This document shows positions 15,909-26,268 of a stretch of 64,000 nt of DNA, piece after piece. Under the pieces are notes generated by a model that worked only from the letters and a program-made list of their open reading frames with translations, was not told the DNA's origin and ran no database searches. Within the stretch, counting starts at the first letter, position 1. Each line of letters starts with the position of its first letter. The position numbers and the translations under genes are program-made. Origin of the DNA: Ornithinimicrobium laminariae (GTDB taxonomy: Bacteria; Actinomycetota; Actinomycetes; Actinomycetales; Dermatophilaceae). The stretch spans positions 124,001 to 188,000 of the forward strand of contig NZ_JAHZSU010000001.1 in the NCBI RefSeq assembly GCF_019457945.1, given 5' to 3'.

Positions 15909-16357
15909 TGCGAGTCCTGCTCCGCTTCGTCGTCGGCCACGCGGGGCTTGCGATATGGGTCGGCTTCACCGGCGTAGTTGTTTTCCTTGCGCGCGGCAGC
16001 CAACTCGGCATCTCGTTTGGCGGTCTCGCGCAGCAGGTCGGTGATGTGCGCGGCGTCCTCGGGCAATGCGTCAAGGACAAACTCCAGCGTCGGGGTCAGG
16101 CGAATGCCCAAACCCTTTCCGATGTGGGTTCGCAACCGACCGCGATAAGCCTCTAGCACCTCGGCCGCGGCCGCGCGATCCGCCTCTTGACCCATCACGG
16201 TGTAGAAGACCGTGGCGTGCTGCAGGTCTCCCGTGACCCGAACATCGGTGATGGTGACAAAACCCAGGCGAGGGTCCTTGACCAATGTCTCTAGCCCTTG
16301 GGCCATCAATACCTTGGTGCGCTCGGCAACCTTACGAGCGCGTCCCTTGTCAGCCAT
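15905..16357 (-). CDS. rbfA: Ribosome-binding factor A
   Basis: This 150-residue KH-fold protein assists 30S maturation. KVAERTKVLMAQGLETLVKD begins the domain and FVTITDVRVTGDLQHATVFY is the core (given here in pieces), followed by RLRTHIGKGLGIRLTP. The C-terminal ~40 residues are acidic and variable. Its position between infB and truB is canonical, and a hairpin separates it from infB. Confidence 0.95.
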   Translation of the reverse strand: MADKGRARKVAERTKVLMAQGLETLVKDPRLGFVTITDVRVTGDLQHATVFYTVMGQEADRAAAAEVLEAYRGRLRTHIGKGLGIRLTPTLEFVLDALPEDAAHITDLLRETAKRDAELAAARKENNYAGEADPYRKPRVADDEAEQDSQ

Positions 16358-16431
16358 GGTTCCTCCTGGTCATTCGGCAGCGGATTGGCTCAACGCCTGA
16401 TCCGGCACCAGTCTAGATAAGTTTCCAGCGG

Positions 16432-16468
16432 CGAAGGCCCCGCCACCGATGAGGTGACGGGGCCTTCG
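16432..16468 (-). terminator. Hairpin between infB and rbfA
   Basis: An 11-bp perfect stem CGAAGGCCCCG (16432-16442) / CGGGGCCTTCG (16458-16468) lies 13 bp after the infB stop. It may be a terminator or attenuator that lowers rbfA-truB-ribF expression relative to infB. Confidence 0.6.
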
Positions 16469-16480
16469 ACACAGTGATGC

Positions 16481-19465
16481 TTACGAAGCGCGCGGGATTT
16501 CGCGCATTTCGTAGGTGGTGATGAGGTCATCAGCCTGAACATCGTTGAACGAGCCCAAGTTGATACCGCACTCGAAGCCATCGCGGACTTCGGTGACGTC
16601 ATCCTTAAAGCGACGCAGACCAGCGATTTCCAGGCCCTCGGTGATGACAACACCGTTGCGGGTGATGCGCGCCTTGGCGCCGCGGCGGATCGTGCCACTG
16701 CGGACCAGCGAGCCAGCAACGTTGCCGAACTTCGAGGAACGGAAGATCTCGCGGATCTCGGCCGTGCCAGTCTCGAACTCTTCGTACTCAGGCTTGAGCA
16801 TGCCCTTCAGGGAGCTCTCGATCTCTTCGATCGCCCGGTAGATGACCGAGTAGTAGTTGATCTCAACGCCTTCGCGCTCGGCAACCTCAGCGTTCTGGCC
16901 CTCGGCCCGAACGTTGAACCCGATGATGACTGCGTCAGAAGCCATCGCCAAGTTGATGTTGTTGAGCGTGATGGCGCCGACGCCGCGGTCAATGATCCGC
17001 AAGTCAACTTCATCGCCCACATCGATCTGCAGCAATGCGTCTTCCAGTGCTTCCACTGAACCGGACACGTCACCCTTCAGAATGAGGTTCAAGGTGTCGA
17101 CCTTGCCAGCTGCGAGAGCCTCGCTGAGGTTCTCCAAACTGATCCGCTTGCGTGCCTTAGCCAAGGCTGCCTGACGGTCAGCCGTGCCACGACGCTCGGC
17201 GATCTGACGGGCCGTGCGGTCATCCGGAGCCACGATGAACGTGTCTCCAGCGCGCGGCACCGAGGCCAAACCGAGGACCTGAACCGGGCGAGATGGCGTT
17301 GCTTCGGTGACATTGACACCGTGCTCGTCCAGCATCGCTCGCACACGACCGTGGGCTGCACCAGCCACGATCGAGTCACCGACGTGCAGGGTGCCTTGCT
17401 GCACCAAGACGGTGGCAACAGGACCACGACCGCGGTCAAGGTTGGCTTCGATAGCCACACCGCGGGCGTCCTTGTCTGGGTTGGCGCGCAAGTCCAGAGC
17501 GGCATCTGCGGTCAACACAACGGCCTCAAGGAGGCTGTCGATGTTCTGTCCAGCCTTAGCCGACACATCAACGAACAGCGTCTCGCCGCCGTACTCTTCG
17601 GCGATCAAGTTGTACTCGGTCAACTGCTGGCGCACCTTGGCCGGGTTGGCGCCTTCGACGTCAATCTTGTTGACCGCGACCACGATCGGCACATCTGCTG
17701 CCTGGGCGTGATTCAAAGCCTCAATCGTCTGCGGCATCACGCCGTCATCGGCAGCGACCACGAGGATCGCGATGTCGGTGACCTTGGCACCACGGGCACG
17801 CATGGCGGTGAACGCCTCGTGACCGGGGGTGTCAACGAACGTGATGGCGCGCTCTTCGCCTTCGTGCTCAGCATGCACCTGGTAGGCACCAATGTGCTGG
17901 GTGATACCACCGGCCTCACCCTGAGCAACTTCCTCGGAGCGAATTGCGTCAAGCAGCTTGGTCTTACCGTGGTCAACGTGACCCATGACGGTCACAACCG
18001 GCGGACGAGGCATGAGGTCCTCATCGGACTCGCCTTCGGCTTCGGCCTCAAGGTCGATGTTGAAGGAGTTGAAGAGCTCGCGCTCCTCTTCCTCTGGCGA
18101 GACCACGCGGATCTCGTAACCTAACTCTTGACCAAGCAGCTCAAACGTCTCTTCGTCCAAGGACTGAGTGGCCGTGGCCATTTCACCCAGGTGGAAGAGG
18201 ACAGTTACCAGTGCCGCTGCGTCAATGTTGACCTTGTCAGCGAAGTCACCCAAGGACGCTCCACGACGAACAGTGACAACCTTGCCGCCACCACGGGGCA
18301 CGTTGACGCCACCGATCGCGGGAGCTTGCATCTGCTCGAACTCTGCGCGCTTGGCCCGCTTCGACTTACGTCCACGGACCTTGCCGCCGCCACGACCGAA
18401 GGCACCCTGTGTGCCACCGCGGCCGCGGGGACCGCCACCGCGGCCACCGCCACGGAAACCGCCACCAGCGGGACCGCCACCAGCACCGGGTCCGCCACCT
18501 GGACGACCGCGGCCGCCGGGACGTGCCGGACGCTCACCGGGACGCGGGACGGCTGCCTTATCGGGCATCATCGCCGGGTTTGGACGAGCACCCCCACCCT
18601 GCGGGCGAGGTGTTGCCGGACGAGGACCACCCGTACCTGCGGGGCCCTGACGGGCACTCGCGGGACGGGGCATGCCCTGGTTGCTTGCATACGGGTTGTT
18701 ACCTGGACGCGCTGCTCCACGATCGGGCCGATCTCCGCCACGCTCAGGACGGTCGGTGCCGCGCTCGGGGCGCTCGCCTCGACCGGTACGCATGCCCTGG
18801 CTGGGTGCGAACGGGTTGTTGCCCGGACGCGGAGAGCCAGACTTGCCACGGCCACCATCGGGACGGTTACCGCCACGACCACCCTCGGGGCGGTCGTTAC
18901 GCGGAGCCGGCTTGGGGCCAGGCTTAGCACCAGGACGGCTTGCAGCTGGCGTCGCTGGCTTCGCCGCGGGGCGGGGGCCAGGAGCCGGAGCGGCCTTGGC
19001 GGCTGCGTCCTTGGGTGCCGATTCCTTCGGTGCAGGCTTCTCCGCCTTGGGCTCGGCCGGTGCGGCCGTGTCCTGGGCTGGTGCAGCCGGAGCAGCCTTC
19101 GGCTGTGCCGGAGCTGGCTTTGAAGCGGCTGGCGCCGGCTTCTCAGCAGGCGCTGCGGGAGCGGGCTTGGCGCCCGGCTTGGGTGCAGCTGGGCCTGGCG
19201 TGGCGCCGGACGGCTTGGGAGCCGCGGGCGTCGCTGGCTTTGCTGCACCAGATGTCTTTGCTGCCGGCTCCGAGGGACCGGACTTTTCCTTCGCAGCGGG
19301 CTTTGATGCCGCTGGAGGGCTTTCGCGAATCTTGCGAACGACTGGAGGCTCGATCGTCGACGATGCCGAACGAACAAACTCTCCCTGCTGCTTCAAGTGA
19401 GCGAGCAGTTCCTTACTTTCAACCCCGAGCTCTTTTGCTAGCTCGTAGACCCGAACCTTGGCCAC
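16481..19465 (-). CDS. infB: Translation initiation factor IF-2
   Basis: This GTPase places initiator tRNA on the 30S subunit. I set the start at GTG 19465 because AGGAG lies six bases upstream and the protein then begins [17 protein letters not shown], the conserved IF-2 N-terminal domain; an upstream in-frame GTG at 19489 has no such signal. The result is 994 aa. Residues ~40-390 form a disordered Ala/Pro/Lys then Gly/Arg-rich linker. The G domain begins with [12 protein letters not shown] at ~493, with VDTPGHEAF and NKID following. Domains II-IV complete the C-terminus. Lys after the P-loop Thr is usual in Actinobacteria. Confidence 0.96.
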   Translation of the reverse strand: MAKVRVYELAKELGVESKELLAHLKQQGEFVRSASSTIEPPVVRKIRESPPAASKPAAKEKSGPSEPAAKTSGAAKPATPAAPKPSGATPGPAAPKPGAKPAPAAPAEKPAPAASKPAPAQPKAAPAAPAQDTAAPAEPKAEKPAPKESAPKDAAAKAAPAPGPRPAAKPATPAASRPGAKPGPKPAPRNDRPEGGRGGNRPDGGRGKSGSPRPGNNPFAPSQGMRTGRGERPERGTDRPERGGDRPDRGAARPGNNPYASNQGMPRPASARQGPAGTGGPRPATPRPQGGGARPNPAMMPDKAAVPRPGERPARPGGRGRPGGGPGAGGGPAGGGFRGGGRGGGPRGRGGTQGAFGRGGGKVRGRKSKRAKRAEFEQMQAPAIGGVNVPRGGGKVVTVRRGASLGDFADKVNIDAAALVTVLFHLGEMATATQSLDEETFELLGQELGYEIRVVSPEEEERELFNSFNIDLEAEAEGESDEDLMPRPPVVTVMGHVDHGKTKLLDAIRSEEVAQGEAGGITQHIGAYQVHAEHEGEERAITFVDTPGHEAFTAMRARGAKVTDIAILVVAADDGVMPQTIEALNHAQAADVPIVVAVNKIDVEGANPAKVRQQLTEYNLIAEEYGGETLFVDVSAKAGQNIDSLLEAVVLTADAALDLRANPDKDARGVAIEANLDRGRGPVATVLVQQGTLHVGDSIVAGAAHGRVRAMLDEHGVNVTEATPSRPVQVLGLASVPRAGDTFIVAPDDRTARQIAERRGTADRQAALAKARKRISLENLSEALAAGKVDTLNLILKGDVSGSVEALEDALLQIDVGDEVDLRIIDRGVGAITLNNINLAMASDAVIIGFNVRAEGQNAEVAEREGVEINYYSVIYRAIEEIESSLKGMLKPEYEEFETGTAEIREIFRSSKFGNVAGSLVRSGTIRRGAKARITRNGVVITEGLEIAGLRRFKDDVTEVRDGFECGINLGSFNDVQADDLITTYEMREIPRAS
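18671..18829 (-). repeat. Duplicated Gly/Asn/Pro motif inside infB
   Basis: Two ~39-bp copies (18671-18709 and 18791-18829) of near-identical sequence encode RPGNNP(F/Y)A-x-x-QGM. The segment between them is Arg/Gly/Asp-rich. This is a small internal duplication in the disordered IF-2 linker. Confidence 0.7.
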
Positions 19466-19624
19466 GTTTCTCCTACTTCGTTGCGCCACGGCTCGTCCCT
19501 CAAGGGGTTGCAGCCGTGCCTAGTACTGGTGGGTGCTCATCGCTGAGTACTCATCGGGTGCTCATCAGCGTCAAACCCGCTTCCGGTCCTCGATGACAGA
19601 GCCATTTCAGCTCCGCCTTCCGAA

Positions 19625-19646
19625 GGCCCGACCTTTTGATCGGGCC
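19625..19646 (-). terminator. Hairpin between ylxR and infB
   Basis: GGCCCGA (19625-19631) pairs with TCGGGCC (19640-19646) across an 8-nt loop in the 206-bp gap between ylxR and infB. It could attenuate transcription; the rest of the gap shows nothing further apart from the infB ribosome binding site. Confidence 0.45.
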
Positions 19647-19671
19647 ATTTTGCCGCCTACTGACGACTAGG

Positions 19672-20013
19672 TCACGACGACTGTTGCTCTAGCGCTGCCA
19701 TCAACCGGTCCCCCAATAGCACACCTTGAATCTTCAAGGCACGCTCGAAAGCCCGACGTTGGATAGCCAACCCAGCGCACGTTAAGTCGTGGTGCACATA
19801 TGCCCCACGACCCCCGCGGCGTCGAGACTCATCTGGATGCAAGTCCCAACTCGTGGAGTCGGTCTCGCCCTTCATAGCAACGACGCGCAACAGCGCCTTC
19901 TGCTCGTCTCGCTGACGGCATCCCACGCACGTTCGCACCGGTAGGTGCGCGACATGCCCGGGATCCCCAGTGGGATAAGCAGATAAAGCCAAGTCTACAC
20001 GCTCAGGATTCAA
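19672..20013 (-). CDS. ylxR: YlxR family RNA-binding protein (DUF448)
   Basis: This 113-residue basic protein carries the YlxR signature [11 protein letters not shown] and [19 protein letters not shown] with the helical RRAFERALK at the end. The fold is nucleic-acid binding, and members lie between nusA and infB in most Gram-positives, as here. The start is uncertain: TTG 20013 overlaps the nusA end by 11 bp but has no clear ribosome binding site, and a GTG just before RTCVGCR would give a shorter protein. Confidence 0.85.
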   Translation of the reverse strand: MNPERVDLALSAYPTGDPGHVAHLPVRTCVGCRQRDEQKALLRVVAMKGETDSTSWDLHPDESRRRGGRGAYVHHDLTCAGLAIQRRAFERALKIQGVLLGDRLMAALEQQSS

Positions 20014-20995
20014 CAGTCGTGTCTGGGCGGATGTCGATCCGCCAGCCAGTCAACTTGTTTGCCAACCGAGCGTTTTGTCCTTCACGCCCAATAGCCAGGG
20101 ACAGCTGGTAGTCGGGCACGATCACCCGAACCTGCTTAGCCTGCGTGTCGACGACCTGTGCCGACAGCACTCGCGCCGGCGATAGCGCCGAAGCCACGAA
20201 GTCAGCCGGGTCGTCGGTGAAGTCGACGATGTCAATCTTTTCGTCTTGCAACTCGCCCATCACCGCGCGTACCCGCTGACCCATCGGGCCGATGCAGGCG
20301 CCCTTGGCATTGATGCCAGGCACAGTGGCGATCACAGCAATCTTGGTGCGGTGGCCAGCCTCGCGGGCAAGTGCCCGAATCTCGACCGAACCATCGGCGA
20401 TTTCGGGAGCCTCAAGGGCGAAGAGCTCACGAACCAGGTTGGGGTGCGTGCGCGACAAGGTGATTAGCGGGCCACGGTTGCCACGCTTCACGCTCGTGAC
20501 GTAGCAGCGCAAACGCTGCCCGTGCACATACTTTTCACCGGGAACCTGCTCGGCGCTTGGCAACTCGCCCTCAACCGCGCCGAAGTCGACCTTGACGCTG
20601 CGCGGGTCGCTTGACTGCTGGATGACACCTGAAATCAGAGTGCCCTCGCGATCGGCAAACTGCCCCAAAACTGCGTCATCTTCAAGCTCACGCAGGCGGT
20701 TCACGATGACCTGGCGCGCCTGGGCAGCGGCCACTCGACCGAAGCCTTCCGGCGTGTCATCGAACTCCGGGCCCGGCTCGCCGCGCAGGCCATCTTCGGT
20801 GATCTCGCCGGGTTCTTGGGCCAACACGGAAACGTGACCACTCTTGCGGTCCAACTCCACGCGGGCATTGCGGTAGTAGCCAGGAACCTTCTCGTATGCG
20901 CTCAAGGTCGCCTGCTCAATGGCATTGACCAGCACATCAAGGGAAATCTCTCGCTCAGCCGCGATAGCTCGCAGCATCGCCATATCGATATCCAT
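20003..20995 (-). CDS. nusA: Transcription termination/antitermination factor NusA
   Basis: The 330-residue protein is the short actinobacterial NusA: N-terminal RNA polymerase-binding domain (~1-115), S1 domain (~118-190) and two KH domains (KH1 around [16 protein letters not shown]2 around [19 protein letters not shown]), without the acidic C-terminal repeats of E. coli. The ATG at 20995 shares one base with the rimP stop codon (TGATG), so the genes are translationally coupled. Confidence 0.96.
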   Translation of the reverse strand: MDIDMAMLRAIAAEREISLDVLVNAIEQATLSAYEKVPGYYRNARVELDRKSGHVSVLAQEPGEITEDGLRGEPGPEFDDTPEGFGRVAAAQARQVIVNRLRELEDDAVLGQFADREGTLISGVIQQSSDPRSVKVDFGAVEGELPSAEQVPGEKYVHGQRLRCYVTSVKRGNRGPLITLSRTHPNLVRELFALEAPEIADGSVEIRALAREAGHRTKIAVIATVPGINAKGACIGPMGQRVRAVMGELQDEKIDIVDFTDDPADFVASALSPARVLSAQVVDTQAKQVRVIVPDYQLSLAIGREGQNARLANKLTGWRIDIRPDTTVES

Positions 20996-21516
20996 CAGAT
21001 TCCTTCTTTCTGGTCGGCTCGGGTGAACTCAACCTGCACTTTTGCTTTGCTGATCTGGGAAACGTCCAAGGTGACCGTTTTGCCGGATTCGCCACTAACT
21101 ACAACGTTCTGCGTAGTCACGGAGGCGACACGTCCGGTGACTTGCGACTGGTCTTTAAGCGTCGCCTCGATGAGTCGCCCGACATTGCGGCGGAACTGAG
21201 CGGCCGTTGTCAGCGGATGGGCGACGCCAAGGGAGGTGACCTCTAGGGTGAAGGGACGCTCGCCCATCACCGCCGACTCCTCTAACCATTCATCGCTTAG
21301 CCGAGAGGCCTCAGCAACCTCATCCAAGGTCAGCGGTTCCACCGGGGAATCTGGATCACCGTTAAGCAGGTCCGTGACATCGCGTGCCACCGAAATTCTC
21401 AAGAGGCGGCGTTTGCCAGCAGACTGCACAGTCACGTCTTCTACGACGAGGTTGAGGTCGGTTAACGCCGGGTTTAGACCTTCATTGATCTGGTCTCGCA
21501 CGACTTGGCTGTCCAC
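20995..21516 (-). CDS. rimP: Ribosome maturation factor RimP
   Basis: RimP helps mature the 30S subunit and heads the rimP-nusA-ylxR-infB operon. The protein has the [16 protein letters not shown] start and [13 protein letters not shown], then [12 protein letters not shown] as in the family. GTG 21516 is chosen because AGAGAGG lies about nine bases upstream; an in-frame ATG 14 codons further upstream at 21558 is less likely. It is divergent from the DUF4439 lipoprotein gene. Confidence 0.93.
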   Translation of the reverse strand: MDSQVVRDQINEGLNPALTDLNLVVEDVTVQSAGKRRLLRISVARDVTDLLNGDPDSPVEPLTLDEVAEASRLSDEWLEESAVMGERPFTLEVTSLGVAHPLTTAAQFRRNVGRLIEATLKDQSQVTGRVASVTTQNVVVSGESGKTVTLDVSQISKAKVQVEFTRADQKEGI

Positions 21517-21678
21517 GGTCGCTACCTCTCTCTGTTCTCCTGTGACCCCCGGGCACAAAGCAGCCGTCGGGGAAGCCCACTCTAACCTGTCGGGGACCTA
21601 TTGCAGGGCATCGACAGAATCGGCGTTCCCTGCGCATTCCGCAAGCAGGCCTTCACGGATCACCCAAGCCGCTCTGCC

Positions 21679-22710
21679 ATGATGACGGTCATGTCGCCTT
21701 ATGCATCTCGTCGCTTTGTGCTCACTGCAGCGGCATTGGCTGGGTCGGGCTTCCTGGCCGCGTGCAACTCCTCACCAACCAGTGATGCAGGCCCCACCAG
21801 GACAGACGGCGAGCCTGTCGGACCCGTGGCACCAGACCTCGCCCTGTTATTGGCAACCTGGGAACGGGTGGGCGTGCACCAACAATCGCTGCAACCCATC
21901 ATGAGTCGCACTGATTCGAGCCAGTATGCGGCCCTGAGCGAGTTGCTTCTAGAGCAAGACGAGGTCCTTACTGGCCTGCTCAATGCGGCCGGAGCTGACC
22001 TGCCGCAACCCACACCCGCGGCCACGGAAAGTCCGGCGGTCACGGCTAGCCCGTCAGCCACAAGCGACGACGCCTCCAGCACTAGTGACGATGCGGCCGC
22101 CACTACGTCATCGCATCCATCGCTGGAGTCACTGCGTACTGCTTTGGCGCAAGATCTCAGCGAAGACGTCGATGCGGACAGCACCGCAGCCCTCGCCGAT
22201 TCCACTGAGCTCAACCTGCCGCTTCTGATCTCCATCAATGCGCAACACGCAGCATCAGCCGTTCGGTGGGGCCAACCCCCCAGTTGGCCCTCGATTGCGG
22301 GCACTAACCCGGCCACCGCTGCTGAGCTAGCGCGCATCCTGCGCCCACTGATCTACGCCCTCGAGGTCGTCACGGCGACATCAAGCGGTGATGAGCGCGT
22401 GGACTATCAGGAGGCACTCGATGAGCTCAGCGATCTGACCGATGAGTTGGTAATTGAGGCAGGCAGTGAATTGGAGCCAGCTGAGTTGGGCTACGGGCTC
22501 CCGGAAGCTGAAGCAAGTCAGAACGGCCGCCGCAGTTTGCTGCTCAGCGCTAGCGAGAGCGCGGCAGCTCAAACCTTGTCACTCAGTGCCGAGGTGACAG
22601 GCGAAGTGGCCGGCATCGCCGCACTGACTCAAAATCTTTCGCTCGTCACATCTTGCCGAACCGCTTGGGGTGCAACGCGTCTGGCATTTCCCGGGATGAC
22701 CCGCCCGTAG
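21679..22710 (+). CDS. Lipoprotein with ferritin-like DUF4439 domain
   Basis: The N-terminus has a twin-arginine-like SRRFVLTAAALAGSGF followed by the lipobox LAAC, so it is an exported lipoprotein. A Ser/Thr/Ala/Asp-rich low-complexity linker (~110-150) precedes a helical C-terminal region that resembles DUF4439 (IYALEVVTA segment). Function is unknown. A DUF4439 gene next to rimP is also found in mycobacteria, which supports the family call. Start codons at 21679, 21682 and 21691 are all possible; none has a clear ribosome binding site. Confidence 0.7.
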   Translation: MMTVMSPYASRRFVLTAAALAGSGFLAACNSSPTSDAGPTRTDGEPVGPVAPDLALLLATWERVGVHQQSLQPIMSRTDSSQYAALSELLLEQDEVLTGLLNAAGADLPQPTPAATESPAVTASPSATSDDASSTSDDAAATTSSHPSLESLRTALAQDLSEDVDADSTAALADSTELNLPLLISINAQHAASAVRWGQPPSWPSIAGTNPATAAELARILRPLIYALEVVTATSSGDERVDYQEALDELSDLTDELVIEAGSELEPAELGYGLPEAEASQNGRRSLLLSASESAAAQTLSLSAEVTGEVAGIAALTQNLSLVTSCRTAWGATRLAFPGMTRP

Positions 22711-22731
22711 GCCAACAGCCGTACTCTCCAG

Positions 22732-22737
22732 TACGCT
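22732..22737 (+). promoter_or_regulatory. Probable -10 box of leaderless YyaL-type transcript
   Basis: TACGCT-CGCGGG-ATG: the hexamer lies six bases before the start codon of the following gene and there is no Shine-Dalgarno. Confidence 0.5.
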
Positions 22738-22743
22738 CGCGGG

Positions 22744-24747
22744 ATGGCCCAAAGACTGAGCTCTGCGACTTCACCCTACTTAGTGCAGCATGCCGGGAAC
22801 CCGGTTGACTGGTGGGAATGGACCGATGAGGCCTTTTCGCAGGCCAAGGAATCCAACCGGCCAATTCTGCTTTCTATTGGCTACGCGGCCTGCCACTGGT
22901 GTCACGTGATGGCGCACGAGTCTTTCGAGGACGACGAGGTTGCCACGCTCCTCAACGAGCACTTTGTCTCGATCAAGGTGGACCGCGAAGAGCGCCCCGA
23001 TGTCGATTCGGTGTATATGAGCGCGACCACGGCAATGACTGGGCATGGCGGCTGGCCCATGACCTGTCTGCTCACACCCGACGGCAAGCCGTTTTGGTGC
23101 GGCACCTATCTCCCTAAGTCCGACTTCATCCAATTGTTGACTGCTGCCAACGAGGCCTGGCGCGACCGGGAAGCAGAAGTGCGGGCAGGTGGTGACCATG
23201 TTGTGTCAGCCCTTGCCAAGGCTGCCGAAGACTCCCGCTCCGCCCGGCCGGTGAGCGAAGCCACCCTGGATACTGCTGTGCAGACGCTGTCCCGCGAATA
23301 CGACCACGCCCACGGTGGGTTTGGCCGCGCCCCCAAGTTCCCGCCGTCTATGGTCCTGGCCTTCCTCTTACGGTATGCGGTGCGCACCGACCACGAAACG
23401 GCGTGGGACATGCTCCTGGGCACCACCGAAGCGATGGCCCGCAGCGGCACTTACGACCAGGTCGGCGGCGGATTTGCCCGCTATGCCGTTGATTCAGCCT
23501 GGGTCGTTCCACACTTCGAAAAGATGCTCTATGACAACGCACTGCTGCTGGCGGTGTATGCCGACCTGCTGCACGTGCAGCGCAGCAACGTTAGCGACTG
23601 GGCGCGCCCGGCAGTCGACGACACTGTGGCCTGGCTGCTGCGCGAGATGCGCACGGAGCAGGGCGGTTTTGCCTCGTCGCTGGACGCCGACACTGAGGGC
23701 GTTGAGGGGTCAACCTATGTCTGGTCGCCGGCTCAACTGCGCGAAGTGTTGTCGGAAGATGATGCCGAGCGAGCGACTGAACTGCTCTTGGTGACCCCGG
23801 ATGGGACTTTCGAGGACGGCCTTTCCACCTTGCAGTTCGCCGCCGACGCCACCTCCGAAGACCGCCTCTGGTGGGCCAGCGTTAAACCGACCCTGCTGCG
23901 ACACCGCAATCAGCGGCCACAGCCCGGACGCGACGACAAGGTGGTGACCGCCTGGAACGGTCTGATGATTGACGCTCTCGTGCGTGCCAGCATGGCTGCC
24001 CATGAGCCTGCCTGGTTAGATGGCGCTGCCGATTGCGCCCGCTTTTTGCTGGACGTCCACGTCTACGATGGCCGAGTTATTCGTAGTTCGCGCGACGGAG
24101 CACCAGGCAAGGCCGCAGGCGTTGCCGAGGACTACGGCAATCTGCTCGTTGGCTTGATCTCCTTGCACGCCGCCACCGGTGAGGCATCGTGGCTGGAGTC
24201 CGCAGAGCCCATTGCCACCCGGGCCATTGAGCTCTTTAGCGACGGGCGCGGCGGATTCAACGACACTGCCAGCGACAGCGAGCCGTTGGTGCTGCGGCCA
24301 CAGTCGAGCGGAGACAACGCCGAGCCCTCGGGCCACAGCGCTCTCACCCTTGGGCTCATGCGCTACGCCACTTTCGCCGGGTCCGCCGAGATCCTGGCCC
24401 TCGCTGAAGGCGCCATTGCCGAGATCGGTGAGCTAGCGCACTCCGCTCCTCGGTTTGCCGGCTGGATTCTCACCGCAGCGGAGGAATCTTTGGCTGGTCC
24501 GCTGCAAGTGGCGATTGCCCGGGGCGACGATGAGGCTGGGGCACTTGCGCTGATCGAGGCGGTGTTGGACACACAACCGGCACTGGCCGTGCTCGCTGGA
24601 CGTGGCGACGACCAAGGCGTCCCGTTGCTCCGAGGCCGGGAGGCCATCAACGGCGCTGCCGCCGCCTATGTCTGTCGAGGCACTGTCTGCGACCTGCCAA
24701 TCACTGACCCAGACGAACTGCGCACAGCGCTCAAGGCCAAGGGCTAG
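22744..24747 (+). CDS. YyaL/SSP411-type thioredoxin-fold protein (DUF255)
   Basis: This 667-residue protein matches the YyaL / spermatogenesis-associated 20 family. The N-terminal thioredoxin-like domain (~1-165) starts with [17 protein letters not shown] and has the CHWCHVM motif at ~50 in place of Cxx[23 protein letters not shown] follows in parts. The rest is an (alpha/alpha) toroid resembling N-acylglucosamine 2-epimerases ([16 protein letters not shown]). The cellular role of the bacterial family is not settled. It ends one base before the convergent TauE/SafE gene with no intervening hairpin. Confidence 0.9.
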   Translation: MAQRLSSATSPYLVQHAGNPVDWWEWTDEAFSQAKESNRPILLSIGYAACHWCHVMAHESFEDDEVATLLNEHFVSIKVDREERPDVDSVYMSATTAMTGHGGWPMTCLLTPDGKPFWCGTYLPKSDFIQLLTAANEAWRDREAEVRAGGDHVVSALAKAAEDSRSARPVSEATLDTAVQTLSREYDHAHGGFGRAPKFPPSMVLAFLLRYAVRTDHETAWDMLLGTTEAMARSGTYDQVGGGFARYAVDSAWVVPHFEKMLYDNALLLAVYADLLHVQRSNVSDWARPAVDDTVAWLLREMRTEQGGFASSLDADTEGVEGSTYVWSPAQLREVLSEDDAERATELLLVTPDGTFEDGLSTLQFAADATSEDRLWWASVKPTLLRHRNQRPQPGRDDKVVTAWNGLMIDALVRASMAAHEPAWLDGAADCARFLLDVHVYDGRVIRSSRDGAPGKAAGVAEDYGNLLVGLISLHAATGEASWLESAEPIATRAIELFSDGRGGFNDTASDSEPLVLRPQSSGDNAEPSGHSALTLGLMRYATFAGSAEILALAEGAIAEIGELAHSAPRFAGWILTAAEESLAGPLQVAIARGDDEAGALALIEAVLDTQPALAVLAGRGDDQGVPLLRGREAINGAAAAYVCRGTVCDLPITDPDELRTALKAKG

Positions 24748-24748
24748 A

Positions 24749-25531
24749 TCAAGCGAACTGGACGAACGTGTCGTAGCCGATCTTGAGCACAAAAGCGCTG
24801 ACCAGCACGATGAACACGACGCGAATGAAGCCATCACCCTTGGAAACCGCGGTGCGGGCACCGATGTAGCCGCCCAAGATGTTGCACAGCCCCATCACCA
24901 GGCCAATCTTCCACATCACTGCGCCTTGCGGGATAAAGATCATTAAGGCGGCCAAGTTAGTGGCCAAGTTGGTGATCTTAGCCTTGGCGCTGGCCTGCAG
25001 GAAGCCGTAGCCCAGGAGTCCGACTAGGGCAAAGACCAACAGTGACCCGGTCCCTGGGCCCAGCGCACCGTCATACACACCCATCACGAAACCGATGATG
25101 GCCGCCACCACATGATGTTTGCGTCCAGTGAACCGCAGGCCAGAAACTTTGCCCATGTTCGGCTTGGCCAAGGTGTAGGCACCGACCCCGATCAGCACGA
25201 CCAAGATGATCGGGTTGAAGGCGGACTTGGGGATAACAGAGCCGATCAGGGCCCCACCGAGGCTGCCCACAAAAGCCCAGCCAGCCATCGGCAGCGCGGT
25301 CTTCAGGTCGGGTTTAACTCGTCGAAAATAGGTGATCGAGCTCGTTGTGGTGCCAAAAATTGAAGCCAATTTGTTGGTGGCCAAAATCTGCACCGGGCTT
25401 GACCCCGGAAATCCGATCAACAGGGCAGGGAGTTGGATCAACCCTCCCCCGCCAACCACCGCGTCAATCCAACCGGCGGTCAGAGCCGCCAAACCCATCA
25501 GCGCAAAGAGCCAAGGGGAGATGTCCTCCAC
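24749..25531 (-). CDS. TSUP (TauE/SafE) family membrane permease
   Basis: This 260-residue integral membrane protein has about eight hydrophobic segments and the family's repeated motif (AGWIDAVVGGGGLIQLPALL near the N-terminus and GVYDGALGPGTGSLLVFALV at ~155, quoted in parts). TSUP proteins move sulfite, sulfoacetate or other organosulfur anions; the substrate here is unknown. The GTG start at 25531 is embedded in TAGTG with the HAD stop codon and follows AAGGGGAG, so translation is coupled. It is the last gene of a proS-HAD-TauE operon. Confidence 0.85.
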   Translation of the reverse strand: MEDISPWLFALMGLAALTAGWIDAVVGGGGLIQLPALLIGFPGSSPVQILATNKLASIFGTTTSSITYFRRVKPDLKTALPMAGWAFVGSLGGALIGSVIPKSAFNPIILVVLIGVGAYTLAKPNMGKVSGLRFTGRKHHVVAAIIGFVMGVYDGALGPGTGSLLVFALVGLLGYGFLQASAKAKITNLATNLAALMIFIPQGAVMWKIGLVMGLCNILGGYIGARTAVSKGDGFIRVVFIVLVSAFVLKIGYDTFVQFA

Positions 25532-26268
25532 TACGGCTCCCCTTGCCAACCTCGAATGATTCCCGCGATCTGGACGAGCTCGTGGGCTACCGCATGCGGC
25601 TGAGCATCGACTTCAACACACTGCTCAGCCGGGATGTCACTGTGCGGAATGTGGATCGTGCGCATGCCAACTTGTTGGGGTCCGAAGATGTCCTCGTAGA
25701 GCCGGTCGCCGACGTAGACGCACTCGCTCGGATCGACTCCGACCGCCTCGGCAGCGGCTTCAAAGGCACCAACGGCAGGCTTCACAAACTCAATCTCGCT
25801 GGAGTAGGTATCTCCATCGATCAGGTCGAGGACGCCGTCCCGCTCGAAAATGTTGCGGTGATAATCCCGCGACCACATGGTGTTGGACAGCACCCCGACC
25901 TTGATGCCTTGGTCACGCAACCACGTCCACAGCGGTCGGACTTGGGCGTCGGTGAAGGTGAAAGGCTCCCAAAACTCCCGGTATGCCGCTTGGGCCGGTT
26001 CGGTGTCAACCAACGCGAGGTCAACGCCCGTGGTCTGCGCGGCGCGCTGCAGGACTTGCGACATCCGCATACTTCGGTGCTCACGCACCGACGTCGACCA
26101 GCACCAGCCCTCGGCTGCGAGCAAGGCGTCCGCGAACTCATCAGCCGAAGCGTCGTCCTCACCAAAGAGGTGATGAGCAAACGTGCTGCGCCATTGCGCC
26201 TGCAGATCAACCGGATACCAAGGGGTTAACGTGCCGCCCCAATCAAAGATGACGGCTGCGACTTTCAC
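25531..26268 (-). CDS. HAD-superfamily hydrolase
   Basis: The 245-residue protein has HAD motif I as [11 protein letters not shown], motif II in VGVLSNT and motif III/IV in [13 protein letters not shown] and [15 protein letters not shown]. The second aspartate of the DxDxT motif is glycine here, as in several HAD-IA subfamilies, so phosphatase activity should not be assumed. The start overlaps proS by 4 bp (ATGA). A helical cap (~20-100) is present. The substrate is unknown. Confidence 0.85.
   Translation of the reverse strand: MKVAAVIFDWGGTLTPWYPVDLQAQWRSTFAHHLFGEDDASADEFADALLAAEGWCWSTSVREHRSMRMSQVLQRAAQTTGVDLALVDTEPAQAAYREFWEPFTFTDAQVRPLWTWLRDQGIKVGVLSNTMWSRDYHRNIFERDGVLDLIDGDTYSSEIEFVKPAVGAFEAAAEAVGVDPSECVYVGDRLYEDIFGPQQVGMRTIHIPHSDIPAEQCVEVDAQPHAVAHELVQIAGIIRGWQGEP

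Noticed and set aside
18409-18927. GC-rich repeats at ~18.4-18.9 kb as a possible CRISPR or satellite
   Set aside because: They encode the Gly/Arg-rich linker of IF-2 and are not regularly spaced identical repeats.
25531-26268. HAD hydrolase with DWGGT instead of DxDxT as a possible dead enzyme
   Set aside because: Gly at the second Asp position is common in some HAD-IA families, so it was not scored as a finding.
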